Source: an uncultured bacterium (GTDB lineage: Bacteria > Verrucomicrobiota > Lentisphaeria > Victivallales > UBA1829). From it: a stretch of 58,492 nt of DNA. Of the stretch, positions 32,046 to 40,605 are shown one piece after another (the first letter of the stretch is position 1; the number at the start of each line of letters is the position of its first letter). The translations under genes were made by a program, and so were the position numbers. The DNA lies in NCBI GenBank assembly GCA_900548385.1, contig URKJ01000029.1, positions 1-58,492 on the forward strand, in the 5' to 3' direction. Below the pieces are notes generated by a model, which did no database searches, had not been told where the DNA came from, and was given only the letters and a program-made list of their open reading frames with translations.

Positions 32046-33776
32046 ATGTTTTATGTAAATGCAGATTCATTGAAGTTCTGCACGGCGGATTCGCCGGAGA
32101 AAGCCGGGGACAAGCCGCAGTTCAGGCACACAGAGAGTAAAAGCATCGACATCACGTTTCTGCGTGGGGACGGAACTCCGCTGAATCTGACCGGGGCAAC
32201 GCTCACGCTGGCGGTGGACAGCAACTATTATCATTGGGACAAGCTGACCGCCTTTTCGGAGGGCGATAAAGTCCGGATTCTGAATCCCGGCGGCGGAGTC
32301 GTGCGGTTCTTTGTGGACTGCAACAGCTCCAAATTCGCGCAGCTGGTCCAGTGCGGAAGCTCGTCGGTCAAGATGGAGGTCGTAATGATTGCCGCCGGGG
32401 AGACGGAGGAGCGGACGCTCCTGCATGATGACGGCATCCGGCTTCTTCCGCGCGTCCACACGTCGGAGGGAGCGCCGACTTCTGCAAATCCGGAATATTA
32501 CAACAAGGCGCAGATCGACGCGCTGATGCAGGGGAATACGCGCGTGGAGCTTGCCGCCTGCACGGGCATGGGCATCAAGCGTACGGACGAGGGGACGCTG
32601 ATGACGTGGATCGACCCGGAGGACGTGGTTCTCAACGGCTCCGTGCTTGCGCGGTGGGACCGGACGGTTCTTGTCCGCAAGTCGGGGAGTTATCCGGAGA
32701 ATCCGGAAGACGGGGAGACCGTCGCGGAGACTTCCCGCGCCGAAGCGACAAAAAATCAGTACCGCACGAACGGATTCCTCGACAAGTCGGAAGAGGGGAA
32801 AACATTTTACTGCAAGCTCTTTTCGCAGACGACCGCAGGAGTCTGGAACGATTCGGACGGCAACCGCTATCCGGAGTCGGAAACGATGTCGTGGGGCATG
32901 GTTCAGAGTTTCGTCCGGGCGGGGAAAGGGCCAGAGTTTTTCCCGGTCGGGACGGTGTTCGTTGTCGATCATCCGGAATATACCCACGAAGATGGCACGG
33001 GGCTTTGGTTCCGCGTTGTCGGACACGATCAAGTTCAGGCGCAGGATGAGACCTTGACACATTCCATGTGCCTTGACATGGTGGATTGCCTTTTCGTCGT
33101 GTCATACGATAATAAGGAAGCGCTTTACGCGCTGACGGAAGATACGACTGCACAGGCATTAAAAACGTACTATACGTTTTCCGGAACGGAGTATACGGCT
33201 CTTGTCGAGGGAACCGATTACGAGATCGGCGATCCGGTTCCGGTGGCTTCATGGTACGAAAAGAATCTTGACAATAGACAGAATAATGGAAGCAACAACC
33301 CGGTTCAAAGCAATCAGATTCAGTGGCTTAATTCTTCCGGAGCGGCAAACCAGTGGTTCACACCGCAGACGATATTCGACACGGTTAATTCATCGCTTTT
33401 GAACAAGAACGGCTTCTGCCGTTACATCGACCCGGAATTCCTGCAAGTTGTCCAGCCCGCGAAACTCGTTACGGCGCTAAGCAACAAGGAAGGGGGAGGC
33501 TCTGTCGTGCATTATGCCAAATTCTGGGCACTTTCCGGCTCGCAGGTATTTGGTTTGGTAAACGGAAACATTATGGAGAATACACAGTTGGAGTACTATC
33601 AGAGTAATTCACCAATAAAATACACCAGGGACACTTCAACAGCTTACACTTATGTGTTGCGTTCTCCACAGGTGTTCGACGCTGTCACGCAAAGATGCGT
33701 TTTATATTCAGGATCGCTGAATTCTTATTATTCTTCCAATCCGTTCGGCTATTCCCCCGCCTGTATCATAGCGTAA
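32046..33776 (+). CDS. Receptor-binding/tail fibre protein
   Basis: 576 aa from ATG 32046, with GGAGAGG 5 bases upstream; ATG 32028 is an alternative. The N-terminal domain (MFYVNADSLKFCTADSPEKA, then SIDITFLRGDGTPLNLTGAT) loosely resembles the start of the 28677 fibre, suggesting a shared attachment fold. The C-terminal 150 residues are Asn/Ser/Tyr-rich and probably contact the receptor. Confidence 0.65.
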   Translation: MFYVNADSLKFCTADSPEKAGDKPQFRHTESKSIDITFLRGDGTPLNLTGATLTLAVDSNYYHWDKLTAFSEGDKVRILNPGGGVVRFFVDCNSSKFAQLVQCGSSSVKMEVVMIAAGETEERTLLHDDGIRLLPRVHTSEGAPTSANPEYYNKAQIDALMQGNTRVELAACTGMGIKRTDEGTLMTWIDPEDVVLNGSVLARWDRTVLVRKSGSYPENPEDGETVAETSRAEATKNQYRTNGFLDKSEEGKTFYCKLFSQTTAGVWNDSDGNRYPESETMSWGMVQSFVRAGKGPEFFPVGTVFVVDHPEYTHEDGTGLWFRVVGHDQVQAQDETLTHSMCLDMVDCLFVVSYDNKEALYALTEDTTAQALKTYYTFSGTEYTALVEGTDYEIGDPVPVASWYEKNLDNRQNNGSNNPVQSNQIQWLNSSGAANQWFTPQTIFDTVNSSLLNKNGFCRYIDPEFLQVVQPAKLVTALSNKEGGGSVVHYAKFWALSGSQVFGLVNGNIMENTQLEYYQSNSPIKYTRDTSTAYTYVLRSPQVFDAVTQRCVLYSGSLNSYYSSNPFGYSPACIIA

Positions 33777-33790
33777 CAGAGGAGAGCGAC

Positions 33791-34069
33791 ATGAAGATCA
33801 TCACATCCAAAGTATTCGCCGCGCAGGAAGCCGCCCGCCGCGCTTCCGCGACGGAGCCGACCAAAAAGTACAGCACGCTGAAAATCATCCGCGCGCTCGG
33901 CGACGAATGGGAGAACTACCGGAAACAGCTTGAGGAAGCCGGAGTGACCGACCAGTTTTTCGCCGCGAATTATCTGGCGGGGAACGATCCGGTTTTCGTG
34001 GCGTTCCTCGCCACCGTCCCGGAGGCGGTCCGGGAGAAGCTGGAGAACTGCGAATGGGAGCCGGAGTAA
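33791..34069 (+). CDS. Small late protein at prophage right end, 92 aa
   Basis: ATG 33791 follows GGAGAGCGAC. Basic, helical (MKIITSKVFAAQEAARRASA, then YRKQLEEAGVTDQFF). Last gene before the right-end terminator. It might be a fibre chaperone or late accessory protein; family unknown. Confidence 0.65.
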   Translation: MKIITSKVFAAQEAARRASATEPTKKYSTLKIIRALGDEWENYRKQLEEAGVTDQFFAANYLAGNDPVFVAFLATVPEAVREKLENCEWEPE

Positions 34070-34126
34070 GTGACGGCAACGGAAGGGGAAAGTGCTAACC
34101 GCAAGGCTTTTATTTGAACGATTCGC

Positions 34127-34162
34127 AAAATCCCGGACCCGGAAAGAGTCCGGGATTTTCTG
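34127..34162 (+). terminator. Rho-independent terminator of late operon
   Basis: AATCCCGGAC pairs with GTCCGGGATT around a 9-base loop, followed by TTTTCTGTTTT. It lies 58 bases after the last late gene. Confidence 0.88.
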
Positions 34163-34180
34163 TTTTAAAGAGCAGAAAAT

Positions 34181-34300
34181 GAGCAAACGGTTTGCTCAAA
34201 AAGATCCGTTTGCGCAAACCGTTTCGTTTTTTGTGCAAAAAGGTTTGCGCAATTCTTTCGACTTTGAGTAAACCGTTTTTATCTGCCTGCGCAAACAGTT
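34181..34300. repeat. Right-end array of transposase-type sites
   Basis: GAGCAAAC-G-GTTTGCTC (34181-34197), GTTTGCGCAAAC (34208-34219), TTGTGCAAA with TTTGCGCAA (34231-34252), GAGTAAACCGTTTTT (34266-34280) and CGCAAACAG (34290-34298). Alternating orientations of one motif at a Mu-like end are what transposase subunits bind to pair the ends. Confidence 0.75.
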
Positions 34301-34312
34301 TCGCACTATACA
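34286..34312 (-). repeat. Right terminal inverted repeat of prophage
   Basis: Reading inward from 34312 it begins TGTATAGTGCGAAA and has TTTGCGCAGG from offset 17, aligned to TTTACTCAGG at the same offset on the left. It ends in CA at 34312, next to the target duplication. Confidence 0.78.
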
Positions 34313-34317
34313 GCTGA
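34313..34317. repeat. Right target-site duplication GCTGA
   Basis: Matches 467-471 and lies directly beyond the terminal CA of the prophage. Confidence 0.85.
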
Positions 34318-34608
34318 CTAGCAGACAAACGTCAAAAGAGGAAATGCCTTCGCCAGAAACGCATTCAGCTCAACCAACGGCTCTGTATAAAGAACAAATT
34401 CCTCCGGAATATCCGAATACCATCCGCGTCCGGCGGAATAAATCAGCCCTTCTTTCTTCCAGTCCACAAGATAACGATTAAAGGATTTTTCTGAAATCTT
34501 GACTTTGGGGAGCTTATTGTACTCAAAGCCGAGAAATTCACGATTTCCATAATGAATACTCCTCAGGAATTTAATGATCTCCATAATAATGTATGTTTTG
34601 CAAAGCAT
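34318..34608 (-). pseudogene. N-terminal half of AbiEi/DUF6577-like antitoxin gene split by prophage
   Basis: 96 codons from ATG 34608 (an ATG 8 codons later is also possible). It is a winged-helix-like region: EIIKFLRSIHYGNREFLGF, KVKISEKSFNRYLVDWKKEG and GRGWYSDIPEEFVLYTEP, ending FPLLTFVC then TAG at 34318-34320. The TAG is host sequence, just before the target duplication, at a place where I recall Trp in this family. The frame continues in 106-471 as SARQLTSYY. The gene is interrupted and would also carry an amber codon at position 97 if the prophage left precisely. Confidence 0.75.
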
Positions 34609-34625
34609 ATCTGTTGATTATGTCC

Positions 34626-35600
34626 TTATTCAAGAGGAAGTCGTAATTGTAACTCATCATTTTTAATTGCCAAGCGTTTCCTTTTTCCTTCATCGGTTTC
34701 AACCGGAGAATCATTAACAAAATAACTGTCAACTCGTGTTACGCAGTAATTGTGAATTTTTTCTTCTCCGTTTTCATCTAAAATTCGTTGAATCCTAAGA
34801 GAGCATTTTATGGAAAAGCCATTTTTAAAGTTGATCTCTCCAGATAAGACTTTTCGTTTGAATTCTGCAGATTTCATGCCAAAAGAAATAACAACATTCT
34901 TGTAAACGCCACGCCATTTGTAATTGCCTTGTTTCAAAACCGGTGATATTATTTCAATATCAGCATTCTCATCATCTAATGGCGGCAATGCGTTTGAATC
35001 AATGATATATTCAGGAAAATCTTGATATAAAACAACTCGTTCAGGAAAAATTTCTGTCTTATTTGAGGATATTGATCTTATAGACACTTTTTCGATTTTG
35101 GGAGAAGTCTGCAATGCTTTATAAAAACGAGATTTGTGAATCAATGCTTTCTGATTTTTCTCTAATGCAATCTCTTTTAGTTTTGCATCTAATTTGAGGT
35201 TTGTATTCTGTAAACGGAGATTCTCTCTTTGCAATTCAAGCAAAGTGCGATCTTCAAACATTTTCTTTGCCCATTCCCCTGTGATTTGAGAAATAGGATT
35301 AGAAATAAACGTCGACAAAACCATACTGACAACTGCAACTGACACCCCGACTCTAACATCCTTATCCTTGAAACAAAAGTATTGGCGAATACCACCTTCT
35401 TCCAAAGGATAAATTTCCATTTGCAAGGAAACATCCAATGCCTTTGCAATTTCGTTTGCAAGATGTAAAAATTCAAATTGTGAACGATTAACAACAAAAG
35501 CATCTAATAAATGCGATTGGTCTTTTAAGTAATAATGCAGTTCAACGCTTATTTCACGCGAAACGTTTTCTGACTCCGCATCAGTATAAATTTCAGACAT
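34626..35600 (-). CDS. Unknown membrane/coiled-coil protein of type III R-M operon
   Basis: 324 aa from ATG 35600, which overlaps the mod stop; GGAGG is 7 bases upstream. Residues about 95-112 (VRVGVSVAVVSMVLSTFI) could form one membrane helix. A coiled coil follows (LLELQRENLRLQNTNLKLDAK), then a beta-rich C-terminal domain of about 180 residues. Coupling to mod suggests it belongs to the restriction system. It does not resemble known type III subunits. A+T-rich compared with mod and res. Confidence 0.65.
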   Translation of the reverse strand: MSEIYTDAESENVSREISVELHYYLKDQSHLLDAFVVNRSQFEFLHLANEIAKALDVSLQMEIYPLEEGGIRQYFCFKDKDVRVGVSVAVVSMVLSTFISNPISQITGEWAKKMFEDRTLLELQRENLRLQNTNLKLDAKLKEIALEKNQKALIHKSRFYKALQTSPKIEKVSIRSISSNKTEIFPERVVLYQDFPEYIIDSNALPPLDDENADIEIISPVLKQGNYKWRGVYKNVVISFGMKSAEFKRKVLSGEINFKNGFSIKCSLRIQRILDENGEEKIHNYCVTRVDSYFVNDSPVETDEGKRKRLAIKNDELQLRLPLE

Positions 35601-37524
35601 AGGCAATCCTCCATTTCGTTTCATCGCCGCAGATGTTGCGGATTTTCAGACGAAGAGGTTTTTTGTCGCTGGCGATGGTGCCGTCCCAGAACTCTTTTGT
35701 CTTGACGCCGTCGCGGATGACATAGCCGAGTTTGTCGATCTTTATCTCGTGGTCGGAATGCCAGATCCCTTCAGCGGAGGTACAGTCAAGAGAGAGAAAT
35801 TCAATCAGTTCCAACCCGGTTTTGCTGATGGTCAGGGGCGTGTAAGGCTTTTTCGGTGAAGTTTGAGCAAAACTTTTTTCATTGAAAGCATGGATTCTAT
35901 CAAGGACACGGTCGCTGACAAACTTCTCAAGTTCAACCTGCCAGACGGTCAGCAAATCGTGCTTCACTTGTTTACAGGTGAATTCGGCATAATCCTCGAC
36001 AATTACATCGTCAAGAACTTCCTTCAGGTCGCGCAGTTCGATTTCCTTGTCTGTGCTTGCATCGTCCCGGATGAACTTTTCAATTTCCGCCTTGTCGGTG
36101 ATGTCCACATAGTAAACAATCACTTTTTTGACCGTGCTGTCCAGATCGGGGATCGCCTCATGGAGAATCCGGTTCATCATTACCACGTCCAGCAGACGGG
36201 AACTGCTCTGATCGACCAGATTCGGCACGTACACGGGAACCATGCCGAGCGAACTATCCATGATCGCGCCCTCCCAAAACTCGTCCAAGCTGTCTTCGTT
36301 GCGCAAGCCGGGAATCAAGGATTTGATCTTGTCCATCGTCTGCACCGGATTGCGGTAGAGCGAGACGCCGTCTTTGACCTCCATTATGTCGAATTCCGCA
36401 TGATTGGCGACCAACCGATCGCGTACCGTCTGAATCGAATTGAGTCCGACGTCGCTGTGGATGAAGCGCCGTCCGAGTTTTGCCGCCACCGCCGCCGTCA
36501 CGCCGCTGCCGCCGAAGAAATCCGCCACCAGCATTCCTTCGTTGGAACTGGCCTTGATGATGCGCTCCAGCAGGGCCTCCGGTTTTTGAGTGGCGTAATC
36601 TACCCGTTCATTTGCAGCTTTGTTTACCATTGATATTTGCCACCAGTCTCTTGGAGCGGTTCCTCCAGAATAATATTGCCTATATGTTAAATTAGGATAT
36701 TTTGTTTCGGCATCAATAGATAAGCCATCTGCACGGTCAACAGGGCTACCAGTAATCGCTTTTCCACGTACTTGAAAACGCACGCCATTTTCATCTGTAT
36801 ATTTAAATTTCGCTTCTGTTGCAGCTGTATATTCTTCTCTAATATCTGAAGCATTAAATATATAATTGTCTGAACGAGAAAAGAAATATAATACATCGTG
36901 TTTAGGGTTATACTTTGCCATGGGCATTTCCCTGCCCGCATAACACCAAATTATTTCATTTTTAAAATTGTCCTCTCCGAAAATTTCATCCATCAGGATT
37001 TTTACATAATGTCCGATATGCCAGTCCAAGTGAACGTAGATGCTAGCGGTTTCGCTCATGACGGATTTGATGGCGCAGAGATTTTCATACATCCAGTTGA
37101 GATATTTTTCCTTGTCCCAGACATCTCCATACATCTTCTCTTCAAATGCCTTAAAATCGTCATCTTCAAGTTCGGTCTCTGCTTTTGCGATGACTTCCGC
37201 GACTTTCGGATTGCGGCGGATATAAATCTGCTTGGCATAGTCGGCTCCGCTGGCAAACGGCGGGTCGATATAGACCAGATCGACCTTGACGCCCCGGTCT
37301 TTGAGATAAGCGCAGGCGGAAACACATTCGCCGCGAATCACCAGATTGCCGTCGGCGTTGGTTCCGACGGTCTCCTGTTTTTCCATCTCATAGAGCGGCA
37401 TGCCGCGTTTGAGTTTGTCTGCGACATCGTTCGCCCCCTTGTAGCGCAGAGTGCGCTTGAAATTGTCCAGAATCGCCTGTCCCTCAATCGGACTCGGAAA
37501 GAACGGTATATAATGAACGGCCAT
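35593..37524 (-). CDS. mod: Type III restriction-modification methyltransferase (Mod)
   Basis: 643 aa. Motif IV DPPFASGADY (D87) precedes motif I DFFGGSGVTAA (about residue 340), the beta-class order of N6-adenine/N4-cytosine methyltransferases. The variable centre would hold the target-recognition domain; its DNA (36620-36960) is noticeably A+T-rich, as is common for exchanged recognition domains. It modifies one strand of an asymmetric site and gives Res its specificity. Confidence 0.9.
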   Translation of the reverse strand: MAVHYIPFFPSPIEGQAILDNFKRTLRYKGANDVADKLKRGMPLYEMEKQETVGTNADGNLVIRGECVSACAYLKDRGVKVDLVYIDPPFASGADYAKQIYIRRNPKVAEVIAKAETELEDDDFKAFEEKMYGDVWDKEKYLNWMYENLCAIKSVMSETASIYVHLDWHIGHYVKILMDEIFGEDNFKNEIIWCYAGREMPMAKYNPKHDVLYFFSRSDNYIFNASDIREEYTAATEAKFKYTDENGVRFQVRGKAITGSPVDRADGLSIDAETKYPNLTYRQYYSGGTAPRDWWQISMVNKAANERVDYATQKPEALLERIIKASSNEGMLVADFFGGSGVTAAVAAKLGRRFIHSDVGLNSIQTVRDRLVANHAEFDIMEVKDGVSLYRNPVQTMDKIKSLIPGLRNEDSLDEFWEGAIMDSSLGMVPVYVPNLVDQSSSRLLDVVMMNRILHEAIPDLDSTVKKVIVYYVDITDKAEIEKFIRDDASTDKEIELRDLKEVLDDVIVEDYAEFTCKQVKHDLLTVWQVELEKFVSDRVLDRIHAFNEKSFAQTSPKKPYTPLTISKTGLELIEFLSLDCTSAEGIWHSDHEIKIDKLGYVIRDGVKTKEFWDGTIASDKKPLRLKIRNICGDETKWRIAYV

Positions 37525-37530
37525 GATTGA

Positions 37531-40413
37531 TTACTCCATAAAGAATTGTTTGATTGCGTTGGCTGTGGCGGTTATCCGATCATTTTCGGTAAGCGTGTCT
37601 TCCAGATACAGATAATTGAAACGGCGGTATCCGAATTTCTGATTGTTCTTTTCAAGGAATGCGCCTTCCATAAAGGAACGTTTTTCCTTGAACGTCGGGT
37701 CGTTGGCGTAAATTGCGCCTTTGGTTTCCACGATGATCGCCTGATGGATTTTACCGTCTTTGCGGCGGATAATCAGAAAGTCCGGCGTGTACTTGCCGAT
37801 ATACCGCCAGTAGGTCGCCATGCGCTGATAACACTTGATCTTGAACTCCGTCAGCGCCCGGTCGCCATTGTAATAAACTTCCAAATGCAGGGCATCCACA
37901 CAGCTTTGTTTCAGCACTTCATCCAGAAATTTTTGTTCAAAAGAACTGTCGGTCCGATACGGCAGATAATGGAATGAACGGTCTTTGTGCGGCATCGGCA
38001 GGAATTTTGCGCTCAGCTCGTCCGCCTTGCCGTTCTCGCCGATTTCACGCAACAGCCTAATCGTTTGTTCCGTCTTGGGATCGATTTCCAGTATCCCTTT
38101 ATCCGCATCAACAATGTTTTTAACTTCGTCCTGCTTCGGATAGAAATTTTCCGGTTCCGTTGTCATAACCGGGCTGGTTAGATTTTCCACTTTCAGCAGA
38201 CTGGCATCTTCCTGAATCAATTCTTCCGTACTGGTGAAAGAACGTTTTTCGTAAAACGCTTTGCGGATATTGGCATTGATTGCCTCTATACGGTATTGGG
38301 GCTGGAAATAACGGATTCCTTTTTCCTCATATGTAAGAGCGTCAAACAGTTTCCGTAACACGGCGTCATGCGGTTTCAAATCGGTAAAGCGGATAAAGCC
38401 GAACCCGCCTTTGACAATTTCCCCCAGCCAGCAGTTGTAGTCGGCAATGACCTTAACGGATTTCAGAAATTCCGTCTTGATATTCGTCACTTTCAGTTTG
38501 TCGGCAAATTCCGCAGTCCTGAGGATTGCGGCGGGATGCACCGCTTCATTTGCGGCTTCTGAAATTTCCTTTGCCGCGTCACGTCCTTCTTCAATGACCA
38601 GTGTTTGATATTCCACTTTCAGTTGATAGAATTCAATTTTCGGCAGTTTCAGATATGCGGTTCGATCATAACGATAAATATTGGTGGGCGGAACACCTTT
38701 TCCTCGTTCAAACTCCTGAAGTGAAATATGGTGCTGCTGTTCCAGCTGCAGGTTCAATGTCTTGGCATTACTTTCATTCAAGTAGATCAATGCCGTTTCC
38801 GTTACGCCTTTTTGAACCTGACGCAGACAACGGCAGGAGGTCTGCAGAACCATATTGGTCGGGCAATCCCCCTCCTGTGAAAGAATTATTCCGGTTAGAC
38901 TGCGGCAATCCCAGCCCTCTTTTCCGATCTGTACCAGCAGAACAATGCGAATTTTTGAAAATGGCTGATCAAGACTGACGAACTGCAGTTCACTTCCCTG
39001 CGGCTTTGGGTAGATTTTATTGCCGTCGTGAAAACGGAGAACCGCTTCCGACGCGTTCAGACCGAACTCTTCGGTAAGTCTGATCGCCAGCGGATAAATT
39101 TGTTCTTCCAGGACTTCAATCGACCCACCGCAATAGATGCCCAGTTTTGCACAGGTTCCATCCGAATAAACCGTATCTTTATAACGACTGAAAAACTCTC
39201 GAATTCCCGCTTCCACAATTTGCGTCCGTTCCATGCCTGATGCGATCTTGACGGTCGGCTTTTTCAAAAAATTACCGATTCCATCCACCAGCGGATAGTA
39301 ATGGACGATGTTGGATATTTCAATATTGGACACGGTCAGTTCCGGCGCAACCGCGAGCTTTTCCCCTTTTTGAAGGTATGGAGTGCCTGAGAAGCCGATG
39401 ACACTGTTCAGAGTATGTCTTTCCATCCAGTGATTGACAACCGCGCGCAGTTTTTTATCATCGGTCGCGGCATGGTGGACTTCATCGATAAAAACCGAAA
39501 GATGAGGAAGAGATCCGATCAGGTTACGCAATTCATTCGACTGCCGGTCTTTTTCATCATCGTTTTTTTCAATCAACTGCAACTGGCCGTTTTTCTCATC
39601 AAGGTTAAGTCGATCCAAAATGACTTTTTCGGCATTTGTGACGGCGACTAACCCGAAAAGATCCTCCAGCGGCTGGTGAATCGCAATCTTTTGAACGTTG
39701 GGATTCTTGGTCTTGTTCGACTTGTTTGCCGTCCTGTTCTGGTCCAGAACCTCGAAAATCAGCTTGCGTTTCAGATTTGACGCCGCCGGTTCAGGAATAA
39801 TCCACGCAGGATCAAAATTCTGAATAGTTCTTAAACTCGGAATTACCGAAGTTTTCAAACCGGAAGGAGCAAAAATGATGAAATTATGGGCGAATGCCGG
39901 ATTATCCGGCTCATTCCCGGCAAAATACAAATCCAAATAGATGAACGCCGCCATCAAATACGTTTTCCCGGCACCCATTGGCAAACTGAAGAGAAAATCG
40001 GTATAGGCGACGTTGTAAAAAGCCCGTCGAAAGAACGATTCATAATCGATCTCATCCGGTGCGTCCTTGATTTTTTTCAACAACTTTGGGGAAAACGCTT
40101 TTCCATCCGCATCTGGTGACGCGGCATATTCAAACAACGCAGCAGCGGCCTGATTCGTTTCCAGAACAGTTTTTGCTTTGGATGTCAGTTCGATATTGTC
40201 AAAACACAGGGCATTGAACTCGCCGGAACAGAAAAGGTCGCACAGAGAACGATTTTTACAGGCAATTTTTAGGAAAAGATATGTTTTGATTGCTTCGATC
40301 TGCGCATCTCGCATCCGACCGGTCTTCATCATATAGAGCAATAAGTCTCTAACCGGGCAGGCGGCGGATCTGAGCCATGCATCACGTTTTTTTTCTATCA
40401 TCTTGTAAAACAT
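37531..40413 (-). CDS. res: Type III restriction endonuclease subunit (Res)
   Basis: 960 aa, usual Res size. Helicase motif I SLPMGAGKT (residues 143-151), motif II SVFIDEVHHA, and motif VI region LQTSCRCLRQV. C-terminal nuclease PD-(D/E)xK motif: TPDFLIIRRKDG, then IIVETKG near residue 910. It cuts after ATP-dependent translocation or diffusion between two inversely oriented sites. Lies 6 bases upstream of mod. Confidence 0.9.
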   Translation of the reverse strand: MFYKMIEKKRDAWLRSAACPVRDLLLYMMKTGRMRDAQIEAIKTYLFLKIACKNRSLCDLFCSGEFNALCFDNIELTSKAKTVLETNQAAAALFEYAASPDADGKAFSPKLLKKIKDAPDEIDYESFFRRAFYNVAYTDFLFSLPMGAGKTYLMAAFIYLDLYFAGNEPDNPAFAHNFIIFAPSGLKTSVIPSLRTIQNFDPAWIIPEPAASNLKRKLIFEVLDQNRTANKSNKTKNPNVQKIAIHQPLEDLFGLVAVTNAEKVILDRLNLDEKNGQLQLIEKNDDEKDRQSNELRNLIGSLPHLSVFIDEVHHAATDDKKLRAVVNHWMERHTLNSVIGFSGTPYLQKGEKLAVAPELTVSNIEISNIVHYYPLVDGIGNFLKKPTVKIASGMERTQIVEAGIREFFSRYKDTVYSDGTCAKLGIYCGGSIEVLEEQIYPLAIRLTEEFGLNASEAVLRFHDGNKIYPKPQGSELQFVSLDQPFSKIRIVLLVQIGKEGWDCRSLTGIILSQEGDCPTNMVLQTSCRCLRQVQKGVTETALIYLNESNAKTLNLQLEQQHHISLQEFERGKGVPPTNIYRYDRTAYLKLPKIEFYQLKVEYQTLVIEEGRDAAKEISEAANEAVHPAAILRTAEFADKLKVTNIKTEFLKSVKVIADYNCWLGEIVKGGFGFIRFTDLKPHDAVLRKLFDALTYEEKGIRYFQPQYRIEAINANIRKAFYEKRSFTSTEELIQEDASLLKVENLTSPVMTTEPENFYPKQDEVKNIVDADKGILEIDPKTEQTIRLLREIGENGKADELSAKFLPMPHKDRSFHYLPYRTDSSFEQKFLDEVLKQSCVDALHLEVYYNGDRALTEFKIKCYQRMATYWRYIGKYTPDFLIIRRKDGKIHQAIIVETKGAIYANDPTFKEKRSFMEGAFLEKNNQKFGYRRFNYLYLEDTLTENDRITATANAIKQFFME

Positions 40414-40416
40414 GGT

Positions 40417-40599
40417 CTATTCACGCTCCGCCGCTTTATCCGATTTGACCCATGCATCGACTTCATCTTTTTTGAATTTCCAGCTGCGGCCGACACGGTG
40501 TCCGGGCATATCCTTGGTTTCAATCCAACGATAGATCGTCTCCCGGCGCGCACCGAGATATTCGGAAATTTCCTTCATTGACAGCCAACGATCTTCCAT
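40417..40599 (-). CDS. Excisionase-like winged HTH regulator heading type III R-M operon
   Basis: 60 aa: MEDRWLSMKEISEYLGARRE, TIYRWIE, MPGHRVGRSWKFKKDEVDAW. This is the MerR/Xis-type HTH of the DNA-binding excisionase family. The second ATG (40599) is better spaced from AGGA. It lies 3 bases from res. About three quarters of its residues are identical to the protein at 46831-47004, which heads the type I operon. Likely a small transcriptional regulator of the R-M genes, analogous to C proteins; inferred. Confidence 0.75.
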   Translation of the reverse strand: MEDRWLSMKEISEYLGARRETIYRWIETKDMPGHRVGRSWKFKKDEVDAWVKSDKAAERE

Positions 40600-40605
40600 T
40601 TGCAT

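Larger units (their letters stand above)
472..34312. mobile_element. Mu-like transposable siphoprophage, about 33.8 kb
   Basis: Boundaries come from a 5-bp direct repeat GCTGA on both sides, a 27-bp imperfect terminal inverted repeat (18 of 27 positions identical without gaps), and restoration of a split host gene. The content fits: MuA-like DDE transposase, MuB-like ATPase, Gam, GemA, then terminase, DUF935 portal, MuF, protease/scaffold, capsid, tail chaperones, tape measure and fibres. No sheath or Mu-type contractile baseplate genes were seen, so the tail is probably long and non-contractile, as in B3/D3112-type phages. Transposition genes run leftward and structural genes rightward from a central control region near 9.9-10.0 kb. 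The right end terminates in CA; the left end begins TATA rather than TGTA, possibly a mutated end. Confidence 0.92.
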
